DNA of 64,000 nucleotides from Niebla homalea (lineage: Eukaryota; Ascomycota; Lecanoromycetes; Lecanorales; Ramalinaceae), in the NCBI GenBank assembly GCA_019925105.1, contig JAHGAU010000038.1, positions 248,001-312,000 on the forward strand, read 5' to 3'. Made by a program: the position numbers and the translations under genes. This document shows, piece by piece, positions 24,933-37,846 of the stretch. The number at the start of each line of letters is the position of its first letter. The first letter of the stretch is position 1. The notes under the pieces were generated by a model. That model saw nothing but the letters and a program-made list of their open reading frames with translations. It ran no database searches and had not been told where the DNA came from.

Positions 24933-25930
24933 TTGCATGGCCAGCGGTGCACAGGCAGCTCTGAATTCTCGACCTAGCTTGCTTGCTTCACTGCATAGCA
25001 TGCTTATTGTTAATCATTGCAGTACATACCTAGGCTTCACCCAGCACTCACTTCTGCCTGCGAGCATAGAATGGCAGGTCATCACTTCATGCATGGTACA
25101 TCTATGCGTATTGTGCTTCTGCTGCGCTTGACCTTCCAAGTCGACCCCAGTTCCCATTATCAGGATCCCTTCATGCACTCTGAGGAACGCTGTACCGTTC
25201 AAGCCACTGCCGGGACTGTTATCGCACCTCCTGTACCCTACCTGCAAGTGAAACCACAGCATGCGCTCCCTTGTGCCCAAGAACACCACACCGCAGCAGT
25301 CTCTCCCCAAACTTCACTCCCAATCTCCCTCATGCTTGGACCCCCCCCCACACCGCGTCGGGGTATTTGGGCATGGCATGGCACACGCCTGTACCTGCCT
25401 CAACGATGTTGGGCAATTTGAGAACCGCCGCCCCCAACCCCAGCAACCAAACAGTCGTCCTGCTTGGGGTAAATTGATGTAGTTGTCCCCATCATCTCTC
25501 TCCCTCCTCTCTAGGTATGTCTTTTCCGGGGTTCTCGGGCAGGGTGCCTGCCCTCCCCCCGTTCCCCCATCTTCCTTCCTTTTCCTGACGCCAACATTCC
25601 TCCTTCTTCTTCTCCTTCTTCCCTCATCAAAGCAAAAAAGCGGGGGAGGGGGGGGAGCAACTTTCCATCAACGCTGCAAGAATTGAAACGCATCGAAATG
25701 CATTGGGACTGGGAGAAATAAATAAACAAAGTAAGTAAGTAAATAAGTGAGGCAATCACAAAAACTTCGCCGCAGGAGGAGTAGGTTAGTGGTGCAGCGT
25801 CGGATCAAGTATATCTGCTCTGCATTATCCAACCCCATCCAACCCCCACCACCGGCGCGGCAGTACGTACTGCACTGGATGTACATTGGGTTTTGCCACG
25901 GGGCATTTCTGCAGAGCTGGCTAAAACGCT

Positions 25931-25964
25931 GGTTGGCTGGTTGGTTGGTTGGTTGGTTGGTTGC
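25931..25964. repeat. GGTT tetranucleotide microsatellite
   Basis: Read directly: GGTTGGC followed by about six uninterrupted GGTT units on the plus strand. Confidence 0.85.
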
Positions 25965-26565
25965 GAAAATTTTGCGTGGAGGGTTTTTGAGTAGGTGAGT
26001 GAAGAGGAACACGGGGGATGGACATCTTTCTCTATCTCTTTCTCTTTTTTGGGGGTGTACCGGGGGCCTCGGGGAGGGGGTTGGAGAGGGGGACTGACTG
26101 TACGGTATGAGATTTTCTTGTGTGATTGAAGTGGCATGCTTGAGAATAAATGAGTTTGTTCTGCAGCAGCAGCAGCAGCAGCCCATACCAAGAAGGGCAG
26201 AAGAAGGAGAGGAAGGAGAAGGAACTGCGCCACCACCACCATTCCCAACGTTTATAAGTGCGGCAAGGGGAGAAGAATGGGCGTGCGTGGGTGCTTGAGC
26301 AGAGCCTAGCAAGAGCAACGGGGCAGGTATCGGGTATGTGTGCGCATTTCCGCAGAGCTGTCTGTCCGAATGGCTTAACGTGGTTGTGGAGGAGTCGTTA
26401 TTGTTGTTATTGTTGTTGTTGCTGTGGTGCGGACGGATGGATGGACTGGGCTCGAAGCATAGGCGGCCTTTGTCTGCGATTGGTGGGAGCATTGTATGGA
26501 TGGATGGAGCAGAGACGAGACGGAACGATACGCGACACAGTGGATATGACATAGGATTTTCGTTG

Positions 26566-26616
26566 CGAGAGAGAGAGAGAGGGAGGGAGAGAGAGAGAGA
26601 GAGAGAGAGAGGGAGA
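26566..26616. repeat. GA/GGGA purine microsatellite
   Basis: A run of GA dinucleotides interrupted by GGGAGGGA, with adjacent AGAA-rich sequence. It lies inside a broader stretch where the plus strand is purine-rich (about 26150-26740). Confidence 0.85.
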
Positions 26617-29352
26617 AATTGAGTAATGGAACGGGACTGACGCCGGCACATTGACCTGCGAATCTTGGGTCAGTATTTGGTTGCATAAGAGTGGTGCGAG
26701 CGAGAAGAAGAAGAACAAGAACAAGGAGAACAACAACAGTGTAAGGAGCATTGGTGGCGGTGGATAGCTGATGCCCTCCCATCAGTGGTGAACCAACAGC
26801 GGAGGGTGTGGGATGGAGGGCGAGAGCTCATGGCATGGTCTGTTCATCCACGGATGAAGGGTGGTTGAACGATATATCTGCAGAGGGATGATATTGCCAT
26901 GAGAGGAAGTTTGTTGTGCAGCGCCGCTGCAGAGGGAGAGTGCGTTGGTGGGAGAGATCTCTATCAACAAGCGTCTAACATGCACCACGGAGGAATCTTC
27001 AAAGATTTAGGGGAAGAGTTGGGCACATGGAGTCTTTCATGGGCCCGTGTGTACATACACGCTGCGAATGTATTCCTGGGACACCAAGCGCCTTACCTCT
27101 TGCGCCAATATCTGTGCTGTCGCTGTTTCTCTCCATATTGATTTTGTACGCAGCCTGATGGAGCAAAGAGGCAGAGGCAGAGGGAGATGGCCTTGGCAAG
27201 AGGCGCGAAAAGGGGATTGCGGGCTTGATTCTATGGACTTGATGGGAGTGTCCGAATCCATGCTTGAGAGTGGCTCTGTGTCTCCCATCCGAGAGGAGGG
27301 GTAAGGAGTGGGGGGGTTCAAGGGCTACCTTTAGGGAAGGCCGCACCCGGATGCAACATGCTGTAATCTTCATGTTCCGGCCTACCCGCCTTGACCTATC
27401 AAGGCTGTCATATAGTAAAAGGAATTACGTGCGTTGCCCCCATTTACAAGTGCCAAACTCTCCCTTAGCCTATGTGACCCTATAATTATAATTACGATAA
27501 TCCGGGAAAAGGCGCATCGCGATGCAGCAATGCACGATCATCTGCTTTCGGTAAATGCAATCCTGGCACCCACTACGCGACTTAGCTGTAAAGTAAGATC
27601 TACGATGCATCACCTGCATTAGTGTTCCCGTGGGGGGATGTAGAGGCCGACTTTGGGGTCATGGACTCATGGTATCATCAGATTGCGGAACACGTTAGAA
27701 GCCTTGGCGGGTGTGGAGGTGAGATGGTTCCCATTTTGATGGCAATACGGCGATCCCTAGGCCGTAGGGACGGCGCATCAGGTTTCGGGGTTTTCGAGCG
27801 ATGGACCACCAAGGTGTTCCCGTTTGTCATAGCTGTGACCAGCTGACAGTAGTACCACATAGTGTTTCTTGGAGTTGCAAGATATGAGATGATGTGGCAT
27901 AGAAGATAAGGATGGGCGGCAAGGGGTCATTCATGATGACCCAAAGATTATCCATCACGAGTTCTTCCTCTATTCTATCATTTCTATGGTGCCCAGGTTA
28001 GTAAGAGAGTTTGATCGGAGCTACCTCCGATCGATAATAATGCAAACTCTCGACGGACGCCAACAGATAGTAGTGCTGACGAGAGTCGGCGACATACCGA
28101 GTCACTGACCACGGTTACCAAAAGCCTCAAGCTTTCCGTCATCGCCCCAAATGAGTATGTCACTGGGTCCTTTGGCGCAGTCAGTGTCTCACTCATCAGT
28201 CTCGTGGCTCGTCGACTTGGTCGGCGCCGCCCAAACTGGAGGCTGGCTGAATTTCCAGATCCGTCAGTGCTTTTGTTTGGCGACGACTTCCCTTTGCTTC
28301 ATAGGTAGAATCACCATGAGCCATGTATTGGTTCCAACTAGTATCCTCCACCTGGGCGCGTTGGAAAGTCAATACCTTAAACACTTTGGCCTCTTCTCAT
28401 GTCTGTATTTTGACTGCTCCGAAGCCCCGAAAGCCTATGCGCTCGGGCAATTAAGGCTTGTTCCCAACGCTGTCAAGAGTCATGGCCTTTGGGCTTTGAC
28501 GTTAGCTTTACATGAACCACCTGTCTTGCGACCATGGTACTGCAGAGAGTTATGCTGAAGCTTAAGAATCTCATAGAGTACAGTGCGTCTTTCGGCTTCT
28601 ACCAGATTGGCCATTCCGGAATCATGCAGAGTCCTCTCCCAGCTGCCGTCGACTGCAGGATAATTATGCGAAAATCGAATCATCAAGTACTTGAAGACAA
28701 GGGTACGTATGTATATATTTAAGTTGGTCTGGTGCTCATTCCACGTGAACGCCAAAGGGGTATCGTTGTGGCCGTGAAGCCGTCAGTCTCTAGATCATGT
28801 TCAGCCCGCAATGTACTAGTAATACAGCTTCCGGAGTCCGAAGTGAGACGCCATAAATACCAACGAAAACACAACCAGATATCTAAGACGGAAAGCAACG
28901 CTATGCCAGTAGGGGAGCTCCAGGCCTCATGGTGAATGTTCGGTCCCGCCTCCTGGAATGGACAAGATCCGCTCCGCTTCTATCACGGACTCGCTTTGCT
29001 ATGGTGAAAATATGGCTGGCGTTTGGCCAAACATTACCAGCCCTTCTATTGCCTTTGCATCGACTGCACGTAGACAGTCATACGTGAGATCCGCACTTCG
29101 ACCAGCGGATGACCTTTTCCACGCCGATTATTAACCGGTCACCAGGGTGTATTGTCAATAGAAGTCGACAGTTTCCAGAAAGGCTCCCAGCATCACTTGC
29201 AACTTGCCTCGGAGAAGAATGAGTATTGCGCGGTTCCTTCTCCCCTGATTGCTTCGGATGATGTCGTTCCCTGCAAACACCTGGAAAAGTTCGCTCACAT
29301 GCTTCTTCCTTCCGATACTATGCTCTCATCACGTTCGCAGTGCTGGGGCGGG

Positions 29353-30461
29353 TTAGCGATGCCCGTTCGTCATGCCTTCGATGTGGCTTCCGCTGTGTCC
29401 ACCACTGCCTTCCCGGATCATGGTTTCGGCTTGGGCTTGAGCATGAAGGACAGGGTTCTGTCTGCGCCTGGCATTGATGAACCAATTACTCAGCTGGGTC
29501 ATACCCAGCCCAGTAACCTTGCATAGCTCTTGCTTCTCCTGTTCAGTAGGATACGGGTGCGCAACATGTTCATAGAACCATTGCTTGAGGCAGTCGGTCG
29601 CCCATTTGGGCAGATTGCCACGCCGACGTCGAGCTGGCCGTTCGTCCATCGAATCATAGATTGGAATCCCCTCTGGCCCCGCGTAAGGAGCTGGTGTTGA
29701 GATGCCATTACTGTAAGTATTGGTGTGACTGTGGTCGTTAGGGGCCGGTCCGGAGTGATAGCCATTCATCGATGCTACATACGGCTGTGGTGGTCCGTAT
29801 TGTGAGTTTTCACTCCTATTATGACCATTGCTGTAGGCTCCTGTTGTTGGTGTACGGCTATGGTAGCCAGCCATGTACGAGGGAGGGGGAGGTGGGAGGC
29901 TTGAGCCTCCAACTTCTCGGTCATAGCCCTCTCTGCCATACCTATCATAGGCATTATCCTTGGGGGGTAGATGGTGGTTCGCCAAGTGATTGTGTGGTCT
30001 TGATGACGGACCGATCGACTGCGAATGCTCAAAGTGCTGACGAGATGAACCCCTTGAATCGCTCCAACCGTGACTGGAGCGATCGGAAGGTGGCCCTGAC
30101 CGTACGAGCAAGGGATACCTATCACCATTTCGAGTGTAGGGTCCGTCTTCAAGTGGCGGAGTCGGTGGCTCCCAGTACGGGGGCCGTTGTCGATCGTCAG
30201 TCGGTGTTCTGATGGATGGATTTGAATGGGTAGAGTACGAGTTGGCCCGTCCAGCATCGATTGGCAGTCTCGACGACCTTGGCGCACCGGCTAGCAACTT
30301 TGGCCGATGTTAGTCACAACCCTTGGTAAACTTCTTTTTCCACGACCTACGTGATCAATACCAGGTAGCACGGCTGGACGCTGTGGTGGTGAGCTTCTGT
30401 GGGACCGTCCAGGTGATGGTGGACGGCCTCTTGACTCGGCATGGTACGTCGACGCGGGCAT
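29353..30461 (-). CDS. TALE-class homeobox transcription factor
   Basis: Two exons, 30351-30461 and 29353-30297, separated by a 53 bp intron; 351 residues from MPASTYHAES. The frame also stays open upstream to 30587, so a longer N-terminus is possible. The homeodomain occupies about residues 259-318: a basic arm (ARRRRGNLPKW), helix 1, the three-residue loop extension Pro-Tyr-Pro at 285-287 that defines TALE proteins, and the recognition helix WFINARRR at 309-316. The region before it is Ser/Pro/His/Tyr-rich and probably an activation or disordered segment. TALE homeodomain proteins bind TGAC-like sites and in filamentous fungi control development and sporulation. Here the gene stands alone in a gene desert, with a 7.4 kb upstream region. 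Confidence 0.93.
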
Positions 30462-33400
30462 TTTGACATCTACAATGCAACCAAAACAGGGAGCGGGAAG
30501 GGATTTGGAGCCGTTTCGTGAGCGTGAAGATGTCAGAACCACGATGACGCTGGCCTCTCCCTGTGCATTAGCGAAGCCCGAAAGCAACCATCAAAAATCT
30601 TGAAACGATAGGGAGCCATCATACGGCAAGCGGGAGAAGGGAGGCAGAGGCGATGTGGAGAGGACTTACAGCTCTTGTGTGGAAAACGGGACACAGCAAA
30701 GGTTTCAATGCTTCCGTGTCAGTTTCAAACGGAGCGTGCAAGAGATTTTATGATCTGTTCTGCAAAGTAGATCATGTCAGAGGAAATTCATGAAAACAAT
30801 GCCGCTAATGTCATAAAACGCGTTTACGATGAGAAGTCAGTGCGCAGGCTTGATATTGCTGGATCCTCGGTAAAGGAATGTATGCGGTCAGTGTTGCTGA
30901 TCAAGATGGAGGTCTTCGGTAGGTAAGGGTGTATATATAGACAAACGACGTGCTGGCCCGAGCAGTTCCTCCGGCGAGTCGAGACTTCCACTTACAAAGT
31001 CTGCTGTGATGTGATCATTCGATATGGAGTTTAGGTTCCACACACACCCCAGCCACCCCGCGCCAGAGCCAACAAGACACTTGCTCTTGATAAGAAGGGT
31101 ACATGCGTCTTTTGAAGATAAGATCGAGTGCTGGCATGACTGTCGATCCGGGGGAGAAGTCACGGAAGATATGAAAGGCTTTCTGGTGGGGGGGAAGAAA
31201 CGGCAAAGGAGGGCAACACACCCACCATCAGTTGTCGGAGACTAGAGCATGTTTGACAGGTACCGTCCGGTTTGGCATGTGGTGAAATGGAATCGAAGTG
31301 AAGTAGATTGGGAGATGAGTGACATGGTATGGTGACTCGACCGGCGTGGTGGAAGAGAAGGAGGAAAAGGAGCAAAAGGAGCAAAAGAGAAAGTCGGAAG
31401 GAGCGGTCATCTTTCTATCAGCAGTGCCTTCCCACTCTAGACCTTTCATCTCGAAATAGACAGTAGGCCGTCTGAATTTGCCGTCCCCCAAGGCAACGTT
31501 GTCTTAGTAATAGTAATCAAAGAGGTGTGGTGAGCTTAGGGTGAGGGGCGAGGGGAGAGGGAAGAGGGAAGGCAGTGATGCTGTTACTTTTAGTCGCCAT
31601 TCTTTAGTCTCGTTCCGCTGGTCAGGACAGTATCCCAACTACTCCAAATGCCTAGTCGTTAGTGACATGGTCAATGCGTCTGACTACTCCTCACTCTACT
31701 CCTCACTCCGCTAGTCACGAGATGGTCGGTCAATTAGATCCATGCCAGTTCATTATTAGTCGAATCTGGAAAGTTGGCTACCAGGTAACCAGGGCAAGTC
31801 AGGGTTGCATCTACAATTTGTTGTACCGGTTTGGCGCCAGGGCCCAGGGATGAAGAAGAACGAATGGAAAGCTTTGCTGCTCGAAGAGGTATCGCACTAG
31901 CATTGCGAAGGAGGCCTACCGCCGACCGATTAGTGTCAATAGCTTGACATTTGACAGCGGACTAAAGATGTTGATTATCTCCAGTCGGTCTGCCGCGATA
32001 CACATTGGTTCCCCGCCCTGCGAAGGGATCTCGTAATCCAGAAGGATCATCTCATCAAAGTACAACAAGTCACGTCTGACCTGATCTGACACGGGCCTGA
32101 TAGCAGCCATGAGCCAGGTGAGTAGTCAGCCAAGGAGGTAAAAAAGGGAAAATTCGAGATGAAAATTCGAGAACGACTCATGATCACTACGAAGAATCTT
32201 CCCGAGACATAATCACCCCCACCACCGAACTGACCTCTCATTGGACAAGATATCGCTCGCCTGACGTCGGCAAAAAGACGAGCACAAAGAAGTCTAAAAT
32301 TCGTAGCCGCCACGCTGAGGGAGTATGGTGGCAAGTTAGCGTCCGCGAATGAGCGCTCTTATCGAGCATATGCGAATAATACCTTGGCCCACAATCCTCC
32401 GCCGAATTTGTGCCGAAAAGGATCGAGGCAGATGGCAAGCTACGAGCCTACGACATAATTATTAATATCCTCTCTGGATGGGAGATCAAGGCGGCATGTC
32501 AGCCAACGCCCTTGCCGTGCGTCTTCCCACCCTCCAAGCCAAGAATTGCGGAGAAAAACTTCTGCCAGTCGGCAGACGCGCTGTAACCTGGCTGGGTCTA
32601 CTCACCACACCAAAGTCGACCGATGTTCCTTCCAAAGCCTATAATTTCGGCTTGACGGAAGACTCCCTGCAAGAAGAGTTTGTGGGGCACGAACCAAATT
32701 ATTGATTCGACTGAGACCTCATTTGGCAAGCCCGAAGATCTCAAAAAACCTTAGGGGAGCTTGACGGATGGTCGATGGACGAATGGGAGCGCCGGTCACT
32801 GGGATGCCTCGTCCTTCCGATGTGACAAATTGCTTCTTCCACCGTCTGTTGGAGTTCTTCATCCATGCGAAATCTGGTCAAGCGTTGTGATACGGGCGAT
32901 CTTTCGGTAGGGTACCTGCAGCTCGGAGATATTCTGCGTCCGAGTGCCTTGGGACCATCATGCCTCGATAGTGTGGAAAGTGTCGCTTCGAGTCAGATGA
33001 GAGCAAATCAAATGCCGCATGGAGACAGCAGGGGTCGAGGTTGCATTCGACAGAGGCACCGAAGAACAGGGATTAGACGGGAAGACAAGGCATGCTGCAG
33101 CAGCCCGCTGGCCTGGGAAGACCCAGCGAGCCCGGCTACCAGGATTTGTCCTGCACTTCCGTATGTCAAACCTGCAGGATCCTGTTGTGAATCCCGCCAA
33201 TGACAGCATGCGCGACTGAGACAAACCAATCTTTTCCGGAATGGTGGATGGAAGGCTTGACTAAAAGCCACCATTGCTGTTGCGCGGATTTGTCATAGTC
33301 ACATGTCATAGTCACATATGACCCTGTTGGCAGTGCTCCTCAGATTCTGGGCTGGACATCAGAACGCGGAAGGTGTCTTCCAAGAGCCAACTGAATTGGG

Positions 33401-36400
33401 CTGCGCAAGTTTGATCCTTTGGGCTTGGGATATCCAGTATTAGAGTTGCAAGACAGCGCCACATGCTAGATCAGCAGTGTTCTGGGCCCTTGTCGACCCA
33501 TCCAGTCCTCAATTCGTTAAGCGCTTTGGCCTGGGGTACTCCAGTGTCCACGTAACGAATAACGTCACTGGATGCGGCCACCAATAGCTTCTTTCGACTT
33601 TTCGACTGTCGCCACGCTACACGAGCAATATGGGAACATGACCACTCCTAGTCATCTATGGACACTCGCAGATAGTGATGACAACGATATGATAGCTTAA
33701 CGTGATGCACTGACAACGCTACATGCACTTTAGGAACATGACCGAGCAAGGCCGGATGTGATGCCAAGTTCCCGGCAAACAAATGAACAATCGATCAAAG
33801 CGATGCCATCGAGTCATACAGTTTGATGTCGATTGTGATCGATAAGGCCAATCGATCGTTCCACCCGCCGATCGATAATAATAATAATAGCATTTCCAGC
33901 CTCACAATCAAATGATGACCACATCCAGTCTAGGGTATCGATCTGACCCACTTGGCTTTTAGCGGATTTTGGCCCACTGTCGCCTGTCATAGCTGTCTCC
34001 CCTTCTTAGCCAGCCTCGCCAGGCCGACGCCCAATTCGCCCGTTACAGCAATGCAGCCAACGCCTCGTAACCGAATCCGAGCGATGCCGTTTGGAAGACC
34101 TTTTCTGGCTAGTGTCGCGATTCATGTGGTGAATAATCTCTTCAATCTATTATCACACGAACACCACTGCCCTACTGCCCGGAAGGTGGCCAGTTGGAAG
34201 GATTACCTAAAGCGACCTCGTGCAGGAAAGCCATAAGCAGGATTCCCGATCTTGGTCAGATTGTGTATCTGCGACGCCCATCGCAATCCACATTCCCTCC
34301 GTCTATGTACCGATCCTGCATGCAGACTCATTGTGGCTGCCACACCTCCCCACTCAATTGGCTTTTGGGATGCAACGTTTTCCTTCCGTCGAGTGCCGAA
34401 AAGCTGCAGCGTCACGTAATTTCGAAAAGTATATTCAACGACGATGAAGAGCTGCGCATGCGCGCTTGATGAATTGGAGAACGGAGACCCTGATTAGCGC
34501 CACGCTTCATCAGATTTGTCGCAAAATAGTGGTCCAGGATGTATTTGTCACGAGCTGCAGATCCATCGTACGACAGCCCTGCTCCCCCCACCCAGTGGCT
34601 CCATGCTGATTCATGATATTTACGGAAGTATCATCAACCGCCCACCCTCCTATACCTAGTCCATTACACCTACGTCTCGGCAGCGGGACGTACCCGCAAC
34701 GAGTTCAATCTGGAGCTTGCGAATGGCAAATGAGCCGACAGCAAGAAGAGGGTCAAGCTCGTAAGACGATTAGAGGAGAGAGAGCCCTCTGCAAGGTGGA
34801 TCATCCCATTCATTGCGCATTCCTTTTTCGGCTTCAGCTGTTGCAATCCTCACAGCTTTTGCTTCAAGAAAGCTGCGATAAAATCAGATGTAACAGCCGG
34901 CGCTTTCGTTCTGTCAAAGAATTCGGTCATTCGTCTTGAATAGCCTCAACTTCCCAGCTCGCGTATTCCCCGGATCTCGCGCCACATAGATCCCTTCCTG
35001 TCAGAACATACATTTTTCGTACATTCCCTTCACATCGATCCCTTCAGTCGCACCAGTTGGTAACTGGGGACTTGGTCCTTGTCGTGGCTGAGAAAGCCTC
35101 ATGCACCTCTATCTCCGCGTCTGATACTCTCCGATCTTGATTTCAACGTAATGAGAATTCAATCGTATGGACTGAACTCAGCAGGCATCATCTTGGTTCG
35201 ACCGTTTCGCAACCTGTAAATAAAGAGATGCTTGTAATCGGCACTGACTAATCCGCCACCCTCTGCACACCCTTACTCTGTCCTTATTTTCAAGCCCCGA
35301 GGTGCCGCCTTTGCTCAGGAGTCGGCGAGCCTGACAAGTCCGAATACGGCCCAGAGGCAGCAACCTTCACCTTATTCGCCGATGGATTCGCTCGGATTGG
35401 AAGTCAGTAAGTCCATGAGATTGTGCAACACTGCTTAGGGTCCTTCCCAAACACAAGAGGGAGCCTGCAGTGCAGTAGAGAGATTGGGCAAGGCAGATAA
35501 GATGTCAAGAACTGCAGATAGCCAGATTGCGATGAATTTGCTTGCAGCGCTGATTGCCAGCAATCCGGTTGCAGGGGGAGTGCATGATGGCACACGACAA
35601 TCTTCTGCCTGACGATCGAGCACTAACACGAACGTTGCTGCAACAGCCTGCTGACATGCCATCGCAACAGCTCCGCGTAAGACTGCTGCTCCCTTACCTA
35701 CAGCAAGCGCAGTACCTCTTTCATACATCATTCTCCGAGCAGGCGCACCAAAATGTTGCACGCCTCCTTTCGCCCACGCAAATCCTTCCGGAATTGTGCT
35801 TGATCTACCGATCATACCACCCCACTCTCCGAGCGCGTGGTGCCCCGTTGCTGACTGCTACATTGCATAAGTCAGACACGCTGCTCACAATCTGCTCGAC
35901 ATGATACCAAGACCCTCCTCACTTTTCTGCCTACTAGGCAGGAACAACATGGAGGAGGACATCAACAGGCTCTACAGCTTACATTGCCCTATCACCCTTC
36001 AACGAATTCTAGGTATGGAGACCTTCGTACCATGTGTGGAGCTCAGATGCGCAATGATCTCACTCGTACATGCCTACATCCCTTCCGTTTTGCCACCAAA
36101 GCAAAAGCAAGCCCAGTCAATAGTCCCATTCTCACTTCTGTTTGCCTGATACTCTCAAAGCTCACATTGATACACCCGTTTTTCGTCTTGTACGCACTCT
36201 CCTCTCTCTCTCTCACAGCATATAATCCCTGCGCTACGAGATCGATTACCCGCACACACAACTTCTGCGCCCTTCTGACCATACACAGCCTGATCCCGCC
36301 GAACGTGCCCAGCGCCACATCCTCGCCTTGCGACCTCCAGCTCCTGGGACTCGAGTGCTTCCACTCTGGACAGCGAAAGCTCAAGTCTCTCCTTGCCCCC

Positions 36401-36525
36401 AGAATTTTGAACACCAGATGTCCATTGTACGAGCACAAATGAAGAGCCACCGTCCTCTCCCTCTGCTACCCTAAGCGATGATGATGAAAGAAAGCGTCCT
36501 CCTCCGCGCAACTGTCTCCTCCTCC

Positions 36526-36558
36526 CCCCCCCTCCTCCTCCTCCTCCTCCTCCTCCTC
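36526..36558. repeat. CTC trinucleotide microsatellite
   Basis: Read directly: poly-C followed by about ten CTC units on the plus strand, within a pyrimidine-rich stretch (36470-36590). Confidence 0.8.
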
Positions 36559-36820
36559 GTCCTAGTCCCCCCTCTCCATCCGTCCATCAGAAAACCGCCA
36601 AACATCCGCGGTTCAAGAAATACAGGGGCTCACCATCAGCCCCACAAGAACGAAACCCCCGTCCATTCCAATCCAATCCCTCCCTCCAGCCGCTCTCAAC
36701 ACCGTTCCCTTGGACCACACACGTAAAGGAAAAAACCCTCGGAAATACTGGCGCCTGCCTCCCTCCCGATCTCCTCCTCCTCCTCTTCCTCCCCCAACAG
36801 ACAAACCCTTTACCTGACAT

Positions 36821-36839
36821 GTGTGTGTGTGTGTGTGTG
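36821..36839. repeat. GT dinucleotide microsatellite
   Basis: Nine or so uninterrupted GT units on the plus strand. Confidence 0.85.
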
Positions 36840-37114
36840 CGGCCTTCGCGCACAGGTGCTCCCTCGCTTCCTCGTTCGTTGCCGGCCAACCGACCAGCCA
36901 ACCAGCCAGCCGTGCTCTCCTCATGCGCCTGTCTACTTACTTGTGTCGAGAAAAACACACCGGTATATGCCCAGCTTGTCTTGCCTTGCCTTTGTGGCCC
37001 CCGCCTACACAGCCTTCGTTTCCATAACGATTTCTGGAGGGCGTGCGGCGGAGGGCGTGCGGCATCGTCACACCACACATACATGTTTATCGCTCTCTCG
37101 CCTGCACTTCACCG

Positions 37115-37211
37115 AACGACCGACCGACTGACCAACCGACCGACCGACCGACCGACCGACCGACCGACCGACCGCCCGACCGACCGGCAAACAAATGAAT
37201 GAATGAATGAA
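37115..37211. repeat. CGAC tetranucleotide array followed by GAAT repeat
   Basis: About 70 bp of CGAC units with a few substitutions (37115-37187), followed after a short gap by four GAAT units (37194-37211). Because the unit length is not a multiple of three, the frames crossing it read as Asp/Arg/Pro/Thr repeats, which are artefacts. Confidence 0.85.
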
Positions 37212-37846
37212 ATGGTGTTGGGCGCCGTCTTCGTCGCTGCTGGAGATGGGATGCGCTGCGTGAAGTTCAGGATGGAAAAACCCCCGAGATGGGACGGGTG
37301 GACGTGGATTGATCGATCAATCAAGAGGAGAGAGACGAAGATGGGGTTGAACGGATGGGAGAAGGGGGGTTTATGATGTGATAAGAGAAGTGTGTGTGTT
37401 TGAGGATTTTGAAAAGGGGGATAATCACAGCGCCGCCGCCCAAAAATGTGTGGAGCTTCGTCACCACCCTTCAAGTCGAAGGAAGAAGAGGAGGATATTG
37501 GGGCGGCCTCTAGAACAACTAGGGGGGTGCGGTGTTTAGGGTGATGGGACTTTGCATATGTGTGAATCTGTTCGTACATACATACATGCATACAACATGG
37601 CGGACAGACATCGGGCCAGATGACTCCTTGCTGGTATTATTCTCGCCTGACGCCTCTGCCTTGTTCATTACGCTTGCCTGCATTTTGCGCTGAATGCTAC
37701 ATTCCTCGGTCCTTTTCATGATGCATGAGAGGCGAGGGTCAGACGGTCGAGCTTCGCCTGGGTGGCTTCCACGAGCATGGATCTGTTGGCCGTTAGAATA
37801 TATATATACGGGGAAAACGAGGGAAAGGGGGAACGGGGGGTGCTGC

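Larger units (their letters stand above)
24933..29352. other. 4.4 kb non-coding spacer between convergent Doa10 and homeobox genes
   Basis: No gene recognised. It contains a T/C-rich stretch (25480-25640), a GGTT tetranucleotide run (25931-25964), a purine-rich plus strand with a GA run (about 26566-26616), GAA/CAA-like runs (26700-26740), and otherwise mixed sequence. Long open frames here on the minus strand (about 25668-26651) are made of simple-sequence Ser/Leu/Asn runs and are not credible proteins. An untranslated transcript or long 3' UTRs are possible. Confidence 0.4.
30462..37846. other. 7.4 kb non-coding region upstream of the homeobox gene
   Basis: No gene was recognised on either strand. 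It is the 5' region of the homeobox gene and the 3' side of the Nup82-like gene. A canonical donor (GTAAGT, minus strand, 30673-30668) and an acceptor-like TTGCATTGTAG just before the homeobox ATG hint at a spliced 5' UTR. Other contents: a short tandem duplication of CATAGTCACAT (about 33295-33317), AT-repeat patches (33880-33892), and a cluster of microsatellites from 36.5 to 37.2 kb. Open frames up to ~165 codons here are low-complexity or lack any conserved pattern. Confidence 0.4.

Noticed and set aside
25668..26651. 327-codon open frame on the minus strand
   Set aside because: It is made of Ser/Leu, Asn, Pro and Cys runs from microsatellites and lacks any protein-like composition. Overlapping frames on the other strand are equally long.
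36587..37591. Several 100-165 codon frames on both strands
   Set aside because: They cross the GT, CTC and CGAC repeats, so their length is due to repeats that lack stops in any frame. No conserved motif.
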